Source: an uncultured Ignavibacteriota bacterium
GTDB lineage: Bacteria; Bacteroidota; Ignavibacteria; UBA10030; UBA8401
NCBI GenBank assembly: GCA_903884005.1
Contig: CAISDA010000006.1
Span: 186,001 to 250,000, forward strand
DNA: 64,000 bases
Direction: 5' to 3'
Under the pieces are notes generated by a model. It searched no databases, had not been told where the DNA came from, and saw only the letters and a program-made list of their open reading frames with translations. Both the position numbers and the translations under genes were made by a program. Shown in pieces: positions 17,574 through 27,400 of the stretch. Positions within the stretch are counted from its first letter, which is position 1, and every line of letters starts with the position of its first letter.

Positions 17574-18413
17574 TCAAGCGCACATCATCCCCAGCAGAGA
17601 CGAGATCGTTCCTTTTAATTCTTTTCGCGGCACGACTATATCGACAAATCCTTTTTCCTGCACGAACTCCGCCTTTTGAAATCCTTCGGGCAGGTCTTTT
17701 CCGATGGTTTGTTTGATCACGCGCGGCCCCGCAAAGCCGATGAGCGCGCCGGGTTCGGCGATGTTAACGTCGCCCAGCATTGCAAAACTCGCCGTGACGC
17801 CGCCGGTTGTGGGGTCTGTCATCAGCGAAATATACGGCAGTCCTTTGCGCGACAGCTGCGCAAGCTTCGCGCTCGTTTTGGCCATCTGCATGAGCGAGTA
17901 GGCGGCTTCCATCATGCGCGCCCCGCCGCTGGCCGAGATGATGATGAGCGGCGCTTTGAGCCTGATAGCTTTGTCCACGGCCCGCGCGATTTTTTCGCCG
18001 ACCACTGAACCCATGCTGCCGCCGATGAAACTGAAATCCATGCAGGCGATGACGACGCTCCGCTTGTTCATCATGCCGACGCCGGTGCGAATGGCATCCT
18101 GCAGTTCTGTTTTCCGGATCGATTCCTTTATCCGGTCCTTATACGGCTTCGTGTCCACGAACCCGAGCGGGTCCTTCGACGTTAATTTCTTGTCCATCTC
18201 CTTGAACGAACCGTCGTCCGTGAGAATGGCGATATACGTCTTGCTGGAGATGCGGAAATGATACCCGCACTTCTGGCAGACCCAGAGATTTTGTTCGAGC
18301 GCGGGCTTGTGAATGATCTCGCCGCACTCGTCACACTTCGCCCATAACCCTTCAGGGAGATCCTTTTTCTGTGACCCTGAAATATTTTCTTTCGATCGTC
18401 GAAACCACGCCAT
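17574..18413 (-). CDS. accD: Acetyl-CoA carboxylase carboxyltransferase subunit beta
   Basis: A 279-residue subunit that, with AccA, moves CO2 from biotin to acetyl-CoA to form malonyl-CoA. The N-terminal zinc ribbon uses Cys27, Cys30, Cys46 and Cys49 (CDEC and CQKC). The crotonase-like body has [11 protein letters not shown] and [16 protein letters not shown] and ends with the conserved [12 protein letters not shown] region. Length and order agree with the family. It lies 29 bases after tsaB. Confidence 0.97.
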   Translation of the reverse strand: MAWFRRSKENISGSQKKDLPEGLWAKCDECGEIIHKPALEQNLWVCQKCGYHFRISSKTYIAILTDDGSFKEMDKKLTSKDPLGFVDTKPYKDRIKESIRKTELQDAIRTGVGMMNKRSVVIACMDFSFIGGSMGSVVGEKIARAVDKAIRLKAPLIIISASGGARMMEAAYSLMQMAKTSAKLAQLSRKGLPYISLMTDPTTGGVTASFAMLGDVNIAEPGALIGFAGPRVIKQTIGKDLPEGFQKAEFVQEKGFVDIVVPRKELKGTISSLLGMMCA

Positions 18414-18442
18414 GCATTATCCTTTCGCTACATGCCAATAAG

Positions 18443-19207
18443 TTACGTAATCGCAATTTGATTTGCAATGCGCGGCATTGTTGTGACAAAATCCCGGATG
18501 TAGACCGGTTCCAATTCCGAATAATCCGGGACCACCAAACTGGCGAACCGGTGCTCCGCCAGCAGTCCGACTGCGACGGGGCTGCACAGGATGGCAGGGT
18601 GCGCGGCGTTCAGCGGCATGCCATCGCGTTCGGCGGCGATCTTCGCCGCCCCGTCTCCCGCAACAAGGACGGCCATGCCGGCCGGAAATTGCGCCGCAAT
18701 AACGGACACAGAGGCTATTGCGTGGGGGCTGGTGCACCGCACGGCATCCGGAGACGGCTCCGAGGCTCCATCCCACGCACGATGCTGAAATTCGTAGAAT
18801 GCGTAATATGCTTCGTCCCTTTTTGCGTCGATCGCCGCGCACACGACCTGGGCAGCGGGAACAGCGCCCGACTCCTTCCGGGCGCGCACGGCGATGCGAA
18901 GCGCCTCGTAGGCAATGGCGTCGAGCGTCGGCACGGCCGCCAGCGGAAGCGACCGGGCATAGGCCAGGCCTTTTGCCACGCTCAATCCGATGCGCAATCC
19001 GGTGAACGATCCGGGGCCGATCGAGACGGCAATGCCGTCGAGCGCGCTCAAGGCAACGCCCGCCTCGCGCAGCACTTCGTCCACGAGCACCATGAGGCGT
19101 TCCGAATGGATGTTCTTCTGCGCCACGCTCTTCTGCGCGATGCACGACTGCTTGTGCACGAGCGCGACGCCGCACACCTCGGTGGCTGTTTCAATTGATA
19201 CGATCAT
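18443..19207 (-). CDS. tsaB: tRNA t6A biosynthesis protein TsaB
   Basis: A 254-residue ASKHA-fold protein that partners TsaD and TsaE in making N6-threonylcarbamoyl-adenosine at position 37 of ANN-decoding tRNAs. The start MIVSIETATEVCGVALV and the motif VSIGPGSFTGLRIGLSVAKG are diagnostic. ATG 19207 is the family start. The next gene upstream, tsaE, is 207 bases away, and the space is filled by a palindromic repeat. Confidence 0.93.
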   Translation of the reverse strand: MIVSIETATEVCGVALVHKQSCIAQKSVAQKNIHSERLMVLVDEVLREAGVALSALDGIAVSIGPGSFTGLRIGLSVAKGLAYARSLPLAAVPTLDAIAYEALRIAVRARKESGAVPAAQVVCAAIDAKRDEAYYAFYEFQHRAWDGASEPSPDAVRCTSPHAIASVSVIAAQFPAGMAVLVAGDGAAKIAAERDGMPLNAAHPAILCSPVAVGLLAEHRFASLVVPDYSELEPVYIRDFVTTMPRIANQIAIT

Positions 19208-19252
19208 TGTCCCTGTTCTTTTTTTTTTGCACTCACCATACCCTGCAGTCCC

Positions 19253-19412
19253 TGTCATTCTAAGGGAGCTCGAGCGACCGAAGAATCTCGCCGGCTACTC
19301 ATACGATGCAAGATTCTTCGCTTGCGCTCAGAATGACAGAGTACTTATGTCATATGCAGGAAGATTCTTGACGTAGTCAAGATGAATTTCTCAGAATGAC
19401 AGTGTACTTCGG
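19253..19412. repeat. Dispersed imperfect palindromic element, copy 1
   Basis: The left arm (19253-19288) begins TGTCATTCTAAGGGAGCTCG and ends GAAGAATCT. The right arm (19311-19338) is its approximate reverse complement, starting AGATTCTTCGCTTGCGCTCA and ending GAATGACA. A further degenerate half-unit follows (19360-19402, AAGATTCTTGAC...CAGAATGACA). The left arm is almost identical to that of the element at 31504-31624. No transposase or clear target duplication is seen; this is a REP/MITE-like repeat lodged between tsaE and tsaB. Confidence 0.8.
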
Positions 19413-19414
19413 TC

Positions 19415-19849
19415 TTAAGTACGTTCGGGTGGCGTCACAATGGTGATCGTGCGCTGTGTCTCGGTCTCGCCGAGCGCGCACCGGACCTCGAAACGGCGCG
19501 CAGGCAGACGCTCTTCGATCATGTCCGCCCATTCCAGCAGGCAGACGCCGTCGCCGTCGATGTACTCGTCGAAGCCAAACTCATCGAGTTCGCGCACCGA
19601 CTTCATGCGGTAAAAATCGAAATGATACACCATCAGACGCCCTCCGGTGTATTCATGAAGGATCGTGAATGTCGGGCTCGTCACATGGTCCTTCACGCCC
19701 AGTCCGCGCGAGATGCCCTTGGCAAAGCGCGTCTTACCGCTTCCGAGGTCCCCGATGAGCGCGACGACGTCACCCGGAGCAAGCGAGGCGGCGAAGCGTT
19801 CACCCGCGTCTATCGTTTCCTGTTCACTGGTGGTTTCGATGACATGCAT
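19415..19849 (-). CDS. tsaE: tRNA t6A biosynthesis ATPase TsaE
   Basis: A 144-residue P-loop ATPase required for t6A formation by the TsaBDE complex. Walker A GDLGSGKT is at residues 33-40, followed by the family motifs VTSPTFTILHEY and VYHFDFYRM, and LLEWADMIEERLP near the end. Length is typical (about 140-155). The start ATG lies 7 bases after the porX stop. Confidence 0.95.
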   Translation of the reverse strand: MHVIETTSEQETIDAGERFAASLAPGDVVALIGDLGSGKTRFAKGISRGLGVKDHVTSPTFTILHEYTGGRLMVYHFDFYRMKSVRELDEFGFDEYIDGDGVCLLEWADMIEERLPARRFEVRCALGETETQRTITIVTPPERT

Positions 19850-19856
19850 CCGCGTG

Positions 19857-21440
19857 CTACCCTTTTTTCGGCGTCAGCGTCACCACGGGAAGGATCATTT
19901 CTTCCATCGAAATGCCGCCGTGCTGGAAACTGTCGCGATATTGATTCAAGTATTTATGATACTCCGTGGGATAGACGAAATAGTAGTCTTCTTTCGCCAC
20001 GATGTAATTGGTGGTGCTCCCCCGCACCGGCAGCTTGTAGTCTTTCGGGTTCTTCACGAAGATGGCCTGCTTGTCGTCCGATTTGAGATTGCGCCCGAAT
20101 TTGTAACGCAGATTCGTGGACGCTTCGCGGTCTCCGATCACCTTCGAACCGCGCATGCATCGCACACTGCCGTGATCGGTCGTGAGTATGATCTTCACAT
20201 CTTTCCGCGCGGACAACGCCTGAAGCATCGCATAAAGGGACGAATGCCGGAACCATGAATCCGTCAGCGAGCGATAGGCGGGCTCATCGGGCGCGATCTC
20301 CTTGAGTATCGGAAAATCTGAGCGTCCGTGGGCGAGCATGTCTACGAAATTGACGACGATGGATGTGAGCCGGTTGCCGGAATACGAGAGAATATTGTTC
20401 TGCACCTGCTTGCCGAATTCCGCGTCCAGGATCTTGATGTATTTCGCCTCGGGCTTCAGGAATATCTTGCGCCGCTCCAGGAGCTTGTCCAGCAGCTGCC
20501 GTTCAAACCGGTTGTAGCTCGTCTCTTCATCGTCGCTGTCTTCGCCCTTCCACAGTTCAGGATACCGCTGCTCGAGTTCCAGCGGAAAGAGTCCGCTGAA
20601 GATCGCGTTGCGCGCATACGGCGTCGCCGTGGGCAGGATCGAATAATAAAAATCTTTTTCCATGGTGTAGTATTCGTGCAGATATTTTTCCATCACCATC
20701 CACTGGTCGTAGCGCAGGCAGTCGACCACAAAAAAGAACACGGAGGTCTTTTCGTTCAGGTGCGGAATGACGAATGTATCGACGACCTCGTTCGACAGCA
20801 GAGGACGGTCCTTCGCGCCCTGCACCCACGACAAATATTTCCGCTCCACGAACTTGCAGAATTCGGCGTTGGCTTCGCGCCGCTGATCGATGAGCGTGCG
20901 CTGCAGCCCCAGTTCCGGATGCAGGTCGAGCTCCATATCCCATCCGACCATCTTGGTGTAAAGATCCACCCATTCCGAATGGTCCATCGGCGCAAGAAGC
21001 AATCGCGAGATCGCAGAGAATTCCTGCGTATAATCGCGGGAGACCTGTTCGCCCTGAATTTTTTTGCCTTCCAGAAATTTCTTGCACGCCATCAGCACCT
21101 GACTCGGATTCACCGGTTTGGTGAGATAATCCGATATCTTTCCTCCGATGGCTTCTTCCATGAGGCTTTCGGCTTCGTTCTTGGTGATCATGACCACCGG
21201 CAGCGCGGGAAATAATTCCTTGATCACGGCGAGCGTTTCAAGCCCGCCTTTGCCGGGCATCATTTCATCGAGAAACACGAGATCGTACGGTTTTTGCTTC
21301 ACCGAATCGATCGCATCGTCGCCGTTGGCGGCGGTGTCCACATCGTATCCCTTTTCCTTCAAGAGCAGGATGTGCGGACGGAGCATTTCAATTTCGTCGT
21401 CGACCCACAGTATCGAACCTTTATTGTCTTCCATGGTCAT
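19857..21440 (-). CDS. porX: PorX: response regulator with PglZ phosphatase domain, T9SS regulator
   Basis: A 527-residue two-domain protein. Residues 1-125 are a receiver domain (ILWVDDEIEML; phospho-acceptor Asp58 in VFLDEMMPGKGG). The C-terminal alkaline-phosphatase/PglZ domain carries DCLRYDQW, the active-site-like PTATPYARNAIFSGLFP and TTDHGSVRC. This architecture is that of PorX, which controls type IX secretion with the sensor PorY and an ECF sigma factor in Porphyromonas. The start at 21440 puts the acceptor at Asp58, the number known for P. gingivalis PorX. It begins 10 bases after the sprA stop. Confidence 0.92.
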   Translation of the reverse strand: MTMEDNKGSILWVDDEIEMLRPHILLLKEKGYDVDTAANGDDAIDSVKQKPYDLVFLDEMMPGKGGLETLAVIKELFPALPVVMITKNEAESLMEEAIGGKISDYLTKPVNPSQVLMACKKFLEGKKIQGEQVSRDYTQEFSAISRLLLAPMDHSEWVDLYTKMVGWDMELDLHPELGLQRTLIDQRREANAEFCKFVERKYLSWVQGAKDRPLLSNEVVDTFVIPHLNEKTSVFFFVVDCLRYDQWMVMEKYLHEYYTMEKDFYYSILPTATPYARNAIFSGLFPLELEQRYPELWKGEDSDDEETSYNRFERQLLDKLLERRKIFLKPEAKYIKILDAEFGKQVQNNILSYSGNRLTSIVVNFVDMLAHGRSDFPILKEIAPDEPAYRSLTDSWFRHSSLYAMLQALSARKDVKIILTTDHGSVRCMRGSKVIGDREASTNLRYKFGRNLKSDDKQAIFVKNPKDYKLPVRGSTTNYIVAKEDYYFVYPTEYHKYLNQYRDSFQHGGISMEEMILPVVTLTPKKG

Positions 21441-21450
21441 CCGCTCTTTC

Positions 21451-24400
21451 TTATTGAATTGCGATGTGGACATCGAGGCCGCCTTCGTTTGTCGAAGAAC
21501 CAGGGATTCTGGATCCGCCTGCGTCCGGTGCAATCTTCGTGTATCGGTAAAATAACGACGCCGTCACGCGCGAGCTCAGCACGTATTTGATGCGCGGCTC
21601 CATGGTGGTGCGTGAGGATCCTTCGCCGGGGGTTCCGGTGAGTGATGCGTCGGTTGTTGCATACGTCATGCGCGAATTCTTAGAAAATGAATAACTGAAA
21701 CTGATGTCGATGTCGTTGTTGAGCGCCAGCCCGAAGAACGGAATTTCGAATCCAGACCGACCGTAACTCGCAGTGAACGAGATCTCATTAGTCTCGGCTT
21801 CCGAGATGTTCTTCGACGACGGCATCAGGTCGAACGACGACGTTGTGCTGTACCGGAGATTGGCGCTCATGTTCCCTTTCAGGAGCTCTTTGAATGTGAC
21901 GCTCATCCCCAGCAGCGGCGCGAACCCATACGAGACACGCTGCGATTCGGTGACCTCGATGCCGCTCGGATCTCCCTTGAACGTGCGGCGGTAGGTCGAT
22001 TGGTATGAATGGTCAAGACTCACGCGCGTGGCCCAGCTCTTAAAGATCGAATACGTTTCGAGTCCGTCCCAGCGCAGCGAATAATTCATCCGCGGCATGA
22101 ACTGGCCGAAGAGCTTCCGTAAAAACGGCAGCGATTCGAATCCCTTTTCAAACGACTCTGACAGTTTCTGATCGTCCGGCCGATGGTCCGAGGTGTCCGC
22201 CTGCGCCGTCGTGTATGCCGCGCCGACATCCGAGATCTTGCTTTTCAAAAATGGCATCGAGAAGAACGAGCGCTCAATGGACCCGCCGGTGACAAGGCCC
22301 GAGATGGAAGGAGTGACTCTATAAATATGATTAATTGCATCTATTGTATCCACTCCAATGCGTATGTTCTGCGTGCGCGAATAATCCCAGCCGACATTCC
22401 AATTCATGTCGATGCGCGCACCCTGCCACAAGTCGCGGTTCGTCTTGAACGTCAATTTATTGTTCTGCGTGAATGCTTCAGGCAGCGTTGAGTTCCCCGG
22501 CAGCAACAGCGCGCGCCCCAAAATGTCGTCGTCCGTGCCGAATCCGATGAACGGAAATTTCGGCTGCAGATGAACATTGGAGATGTTCGATGTCGGGTCG
22601 CTCACAAATCCCATTTGATACGCCCATGTCGGTCCGTAGTTTGCCAAGCCCTTTTCGAAGAACGGCAGGCGTCCGAAAAAGTTGGCGAAGCCGGGCCGTC
22701 CCGGAACGCCGGTATTGCTCGAGCTATTGGTCTCTGTGAACGTCATGCTGATCTTATCGAAATCGAGGAACGGCGTCTTGATCGCGATGCGCGCCGCATC
22801 GGACAACTTTCCTATCAGATCGAACGGTGTGTGCGTCGTATCTTTCACGGCGCGCGTCGTATCTCTGGCAACATGCGCCGTATCCTTCGCACGCGAGGTT
22901 GTGTCCGTGCCAGGCACCGGAGTGAGCTTCTGAATATCGGGCTTCCCACGGTTGTCTTCGTCGTCGCCGTCACGGTTCCGTCTCTTGCTCGGCGCTGCGG
23001 GAGCCTGATTCTGTTCCTGGCCGACGGCACCGGGTGTCGGCCCCGTACCGGCCGCGGTCTTCTTGGGCATCCACCACGTTTCCACAAACGGTTTCAGGCT
23101 CAGATCCGAATTGACGCTGATATTGTTGCTCCAGCGGGTGCTCTTGCCCAGCTCGCCCAGCTGCGTGTTGTTCGACCACGAATACCCCACCCCATACCGC
23201 ATGGAGAGAGTGACGAACTTGTTGATGTCGAAAATTTCCGGAAGCCGCGGCCTTGTGTTGATGTTCACATTTTGCGAATACGAATTGTCGATGCCGAAAC
23301 TCAGCAGCTGATCCTTCATGAATAAGCTGCCCAGGATATCCACAAAGCTTCGTTGCTTGCCGGCCCAATCCGTTTCGAGATGGACAAGCGTGCTGGCTAT
23401 ATCGAGCGAATAATCGCCTGAAAGATTCAAGAAGCCGTTCTCCGTCAGCTTCCATCCGAATGACAGCCCCCGCGACGCGACGAGACTGCGCTGCATCGGA
23501 TTTTGGTAGGCCTGAAAACGTATCTTTTCTTCCGTCTGCGCACGGCTCGCCGACAATTTCAGCGAAAAATTCGTGATCGGGAAAAAGAGCTTCAGGTCCT
23601 TCACGCCGTTCAACACCGGCACGTCGGTGAAGATATCGAGCGGCGTGACGAAGAGATCGGGACTGAACGAATAGGCATAGCCGAATGAACTCTGCCAGCT
23701 CCAGGACTTGCTGAACTCCCGCTGCGGCGACCGCGCGAACGAGGTGCTGTAGTTGAAACCGAACTGCATTTTATTGAAGATGTCGCGTATGTACCACCGA
23801 TCGACCGGTATGTTGACTTTGAACGACGGCAGCGCGTAACTGTCGTTGATTGTGATCGTCTGCGCTTCGAAGATGAGGCGCTCCGACTCATATTTTCCAA
23901 AATCGGCGGACCCTGTTTTTTTAACAACAAGGGAGTCTTGCTGCTCGGCCGCTTTCGTCACAAGCACGTCCGATGCAGGCAGATATAACGGCGACGATGT
24001 CGCCTCGGAGTGGGAGAACGTGAGCGGGAACGACGTCCCGGCCCAACTGGCCGGAAGGAATTTATCCAGCGCAATGCTCCCGGTGAGATTCCAATTTACC
24101 GACGTTGTACGGCTGCCGAACGCTGTTTCAAGCTGATGGAAATAAGGGTCCTGCTTCGAATACGTGAACCCGACAGTGGCAAGATCGGCTATCTTCAACG
24201 ACGCGCTGACGGAGTACGCCCATCCGGGAGTGTTATCCACATCGGCAAGACGCAGTTCATTAATCCACACGTCGCCCGTGAGATCGGTATTGCCCACCCC
24301 GTCCGGATTCTCGACACCGACCGAAATGAATGAGATCTGCGTAAGATCGGGATTTCCATAGATGCCGTACGTGGAACTGTCGGGGCCGCCGGCCACCGGG

Positions 24401-27400
24401 CCTGTCACCAACTTTGTCAGGTGCAGCGAATCGCGCCCCTGCTTGAGCTTCGTCAGATCGTTGAAAATAATGTCGACATTGTTCTGCGGTTTCCAGATGA
24501 GAGGCTGGGCGGCCGCATAGCCGGCAGCGTCGTTGTTCAAATTGGGGACCGGAATGTTCTCGCCCGAAATGATCGGCGCACGATATTCATAATAGTTCAA
24601 ACTGTCGCGTCCGAAACGCACGAACAGTTTGGCTTTCGGTTTTTTAGGATCGAACGACTGCCATTTCGGATCGCCGTGGACGAACATTTTCATCTCGCGG
24701 TAATTGAACACATCGAGCGCTTTGTACGTGAATCGCTTGATCGCCTGACGACTGTCGCCGGGATGCATGTTGCTGATCTTAAACTGCAGAGACTGTTCGT
24801 TGGCGACGATGTTTTGATCGGGCTGCGACTTGTCGCGCGCACGCACGACGCCCGGAGGGATGATATAGTCGAGGTTGTCTTCCACATTGATCGTCGACAC
24901 AACGAACGTGCTGTCGTTCTTTTTAATTTCTTCCCACTGATTGCCCACGAGATTGAAATCGTACAGACGCATCTGCAACGGTTCGTTGAATCCCGTCATC
25001 CAGACACGGACGTATTCGATGAGCGAAAAATCCGGAGCGCCGATTTTATTCTTAAAATCGATGAGGGGAATGCGGTACTGATACCACCCGTTCAACCCGC
25101 CTCCGACGCGCTGGGGATTTGTCGCGTTCGTGTCCAGATTCAACTGGTATTCAAAGTAGCTGTTCGTGCGGTCAAGCACGTTGTTGTGGTTCAGGTCTTC
25201 GGTGTCGGGAAACTTGCCGATCTCGCTGTCCTTGTTGTTTTCCGTGCCGTTGACGCCGCTGTAATCGCTGGACGACGACGTATAGTGCCAATCGTCTCCC
25301 GCCGGATCGTTGGTCAATTCGGGGAACAACCCTACGTTGGTGGCATTGAGAAAATCGGCATGGTCGGCGCGTTCCTTATCATTCGTGATTCCGTCGATGC
25401 CCGTGTCTTCGTCCTCGCCCAGAATGCCGTTCTTGAACGAGCCCTGATCTTCGGTGTCCATTTGCCTGTTCGGAATGACATCTTCGCTGATCGCGCCGAG
25501 ATCGATGAATATTCTTCGCGTCGTATCGATCCGGCCCTCGTCCACCTTCACCCACAGTTCGATGAAGTTGACGTTCTCTCTCACCAGATCCAACGCCGAT
25601 GAGGAGAGCACGCGCTGCACGCCCGACCAATTTTTCGTCACCTCGGACGACGATGCATTCGGCCCGAAATTCCTGGACAGATCCGGGTTATAATTGTATT
25701 CGCCGCGCTTTCGCGGATCGTAGTTGAGGCTCATCACCGTCAGGAATTCCTGTCCCGACGCCACGGTTTTTTTGTCTCCGTAGAGGTCCTTCACCGTGAC
25801 GCTGTTCGGTACGTTATACCAGTACGAGCGGCCTTTCGAGTACATTTTTATCGTATCCACCACGATGATCATAGACGGGCTCACGTCCACGTTTTCCTGG
25901 AACGCCGGCGGACTCGCGTCGTGCCAGAGTCCGTAGCTGACGCCCAGGGGAATGGTCCGCTTTGCGCCTTCGAAGTCGTCGATGTAGGCGATGCTCTTGC
26001 CGTCGTCGATCGGGATCGGACTCTTCATGGTGTTCGGATCGGGCCTCATGTATGCGGCTTCACCGAATACGGAAATGTCCGAGTTGGCCTTTGTTTCGAT
26101 GAACGGCAGAGCGTCGATGGCCTTCGTCAGGAATGGCAGGTTGGCTCCCGTTTTGCCGTCGAACCCGTAGATGCTGTTCTTCATCGGTTCTTCGCCGAGC
26201 CTGACCTTGTCGCTGAGCGTCTGCTGGTCCAAATTCATCATCGTGAATCCGAATTGCGTTCGTTCGGACAGGTTCACATCGCCCCTCAGCCCGAGGAGCG
26301 TCTTGGATGCCAACTGGAACAGATCGTTCTGTTCGAACTTCACCTTCAGGTCCGCGCCGGGCACGAGCGCCGCCTGATTTTTAATGATCACCTGTCCGAT
26401 GATGTAATCGACCGTGTAGTCGACGTTCGCTGTGAGCGCTGCGCCGTTGAGCGTCACGATCACGCTGTTCTCGACAATGTTGAATCCGAGGTTCACCGTG
26501 TTCGAAGCTCCGGCTGTCGTCTTGCCGGTGATGACGAACCGATCGCGTATGGAAGCGTTCTGCGCCGCAAAGACGGTTGTGTCGTAGACTTCAGGATAAA
26601 TGTATGATTCCGGAGAGACCGATATTTTATATGCTTGAAATGCCGCCGTGAGTCCGTCGCGAAACGGCTCCACCGTCGGAAAAATGATCTCGCCCCGCTC
26701 CTCGTCGATCGTCGTGCCCGGCGTATAATCGAACTTCCCGTCGGGGTTCGGCGATCCGTCCTCTGAAAATTTATCGAGCCCGAACAACTGCAGGATGTTT
26801 GTCGTCTCAATTTTTGGAGTCGGTTCGCCGGTGCTCGGTTTGTAGACGATGTCGAGCGTGAAACCTGCCTTCTGAATTTTTCTGCCGCCGAGGGGATAAA
26901 AATTCTTCATCATCATGTGCCAGGGAACCTTATCCTGCGGCAGCAGGTTCTTCGGCTTGATCAATTTCAGCACGAGCACCGAGTCCGGCCCCTTTTCAAG
27001 GTTCGTCAGCGTTCCATAGAACAGATCGTCGTCGGCAGCCCCGGTTTTACCTTCAACACGATACGCCAATGCCACCGCCATGCCGTCGGTCGCGCGGTTG
27101 AGCGTGATATAGCCGCCGAACTCATCGATCTTGTAATCCGTCTCTTTTACTAATTTGGTCCATGTTCCATTCTCGATCGATCCCGGCACCGTTGGGGTAT
27201 CTTCCCGCTGGAGTTTATATTTATTGGTTGCGTTGGCGTCGGCCAACGAGATCGGATCCAGGTTCAGATATGCGATCCCCTTTCTCGTGTTCGTGAGATC
27301 GAGGCTCGTGTTCGTGATCCACACTTCGTAATCCTTGATCTGTATCTCGGAACTGGTCGTCCGTTTCTGGACGTAGTTTTCGTAGAACGGAATGTACTTC

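Noticed and set aside
19253-19412. An insertion sequence or phage attachment site
   Set aside because: No transposase frame, no clear target duplication and no tRNA are present; only short palindromic arms are seen.
24421-25602. A 393-codon frame opposite sprA, with other long antisense frames at 3681-4949, 7341-8375, 10120-11139, 20328-21215 and 27415-28377
   Set aside because: All mirror well-supported genes and show charged, repetitive composition with no recognisable motif.
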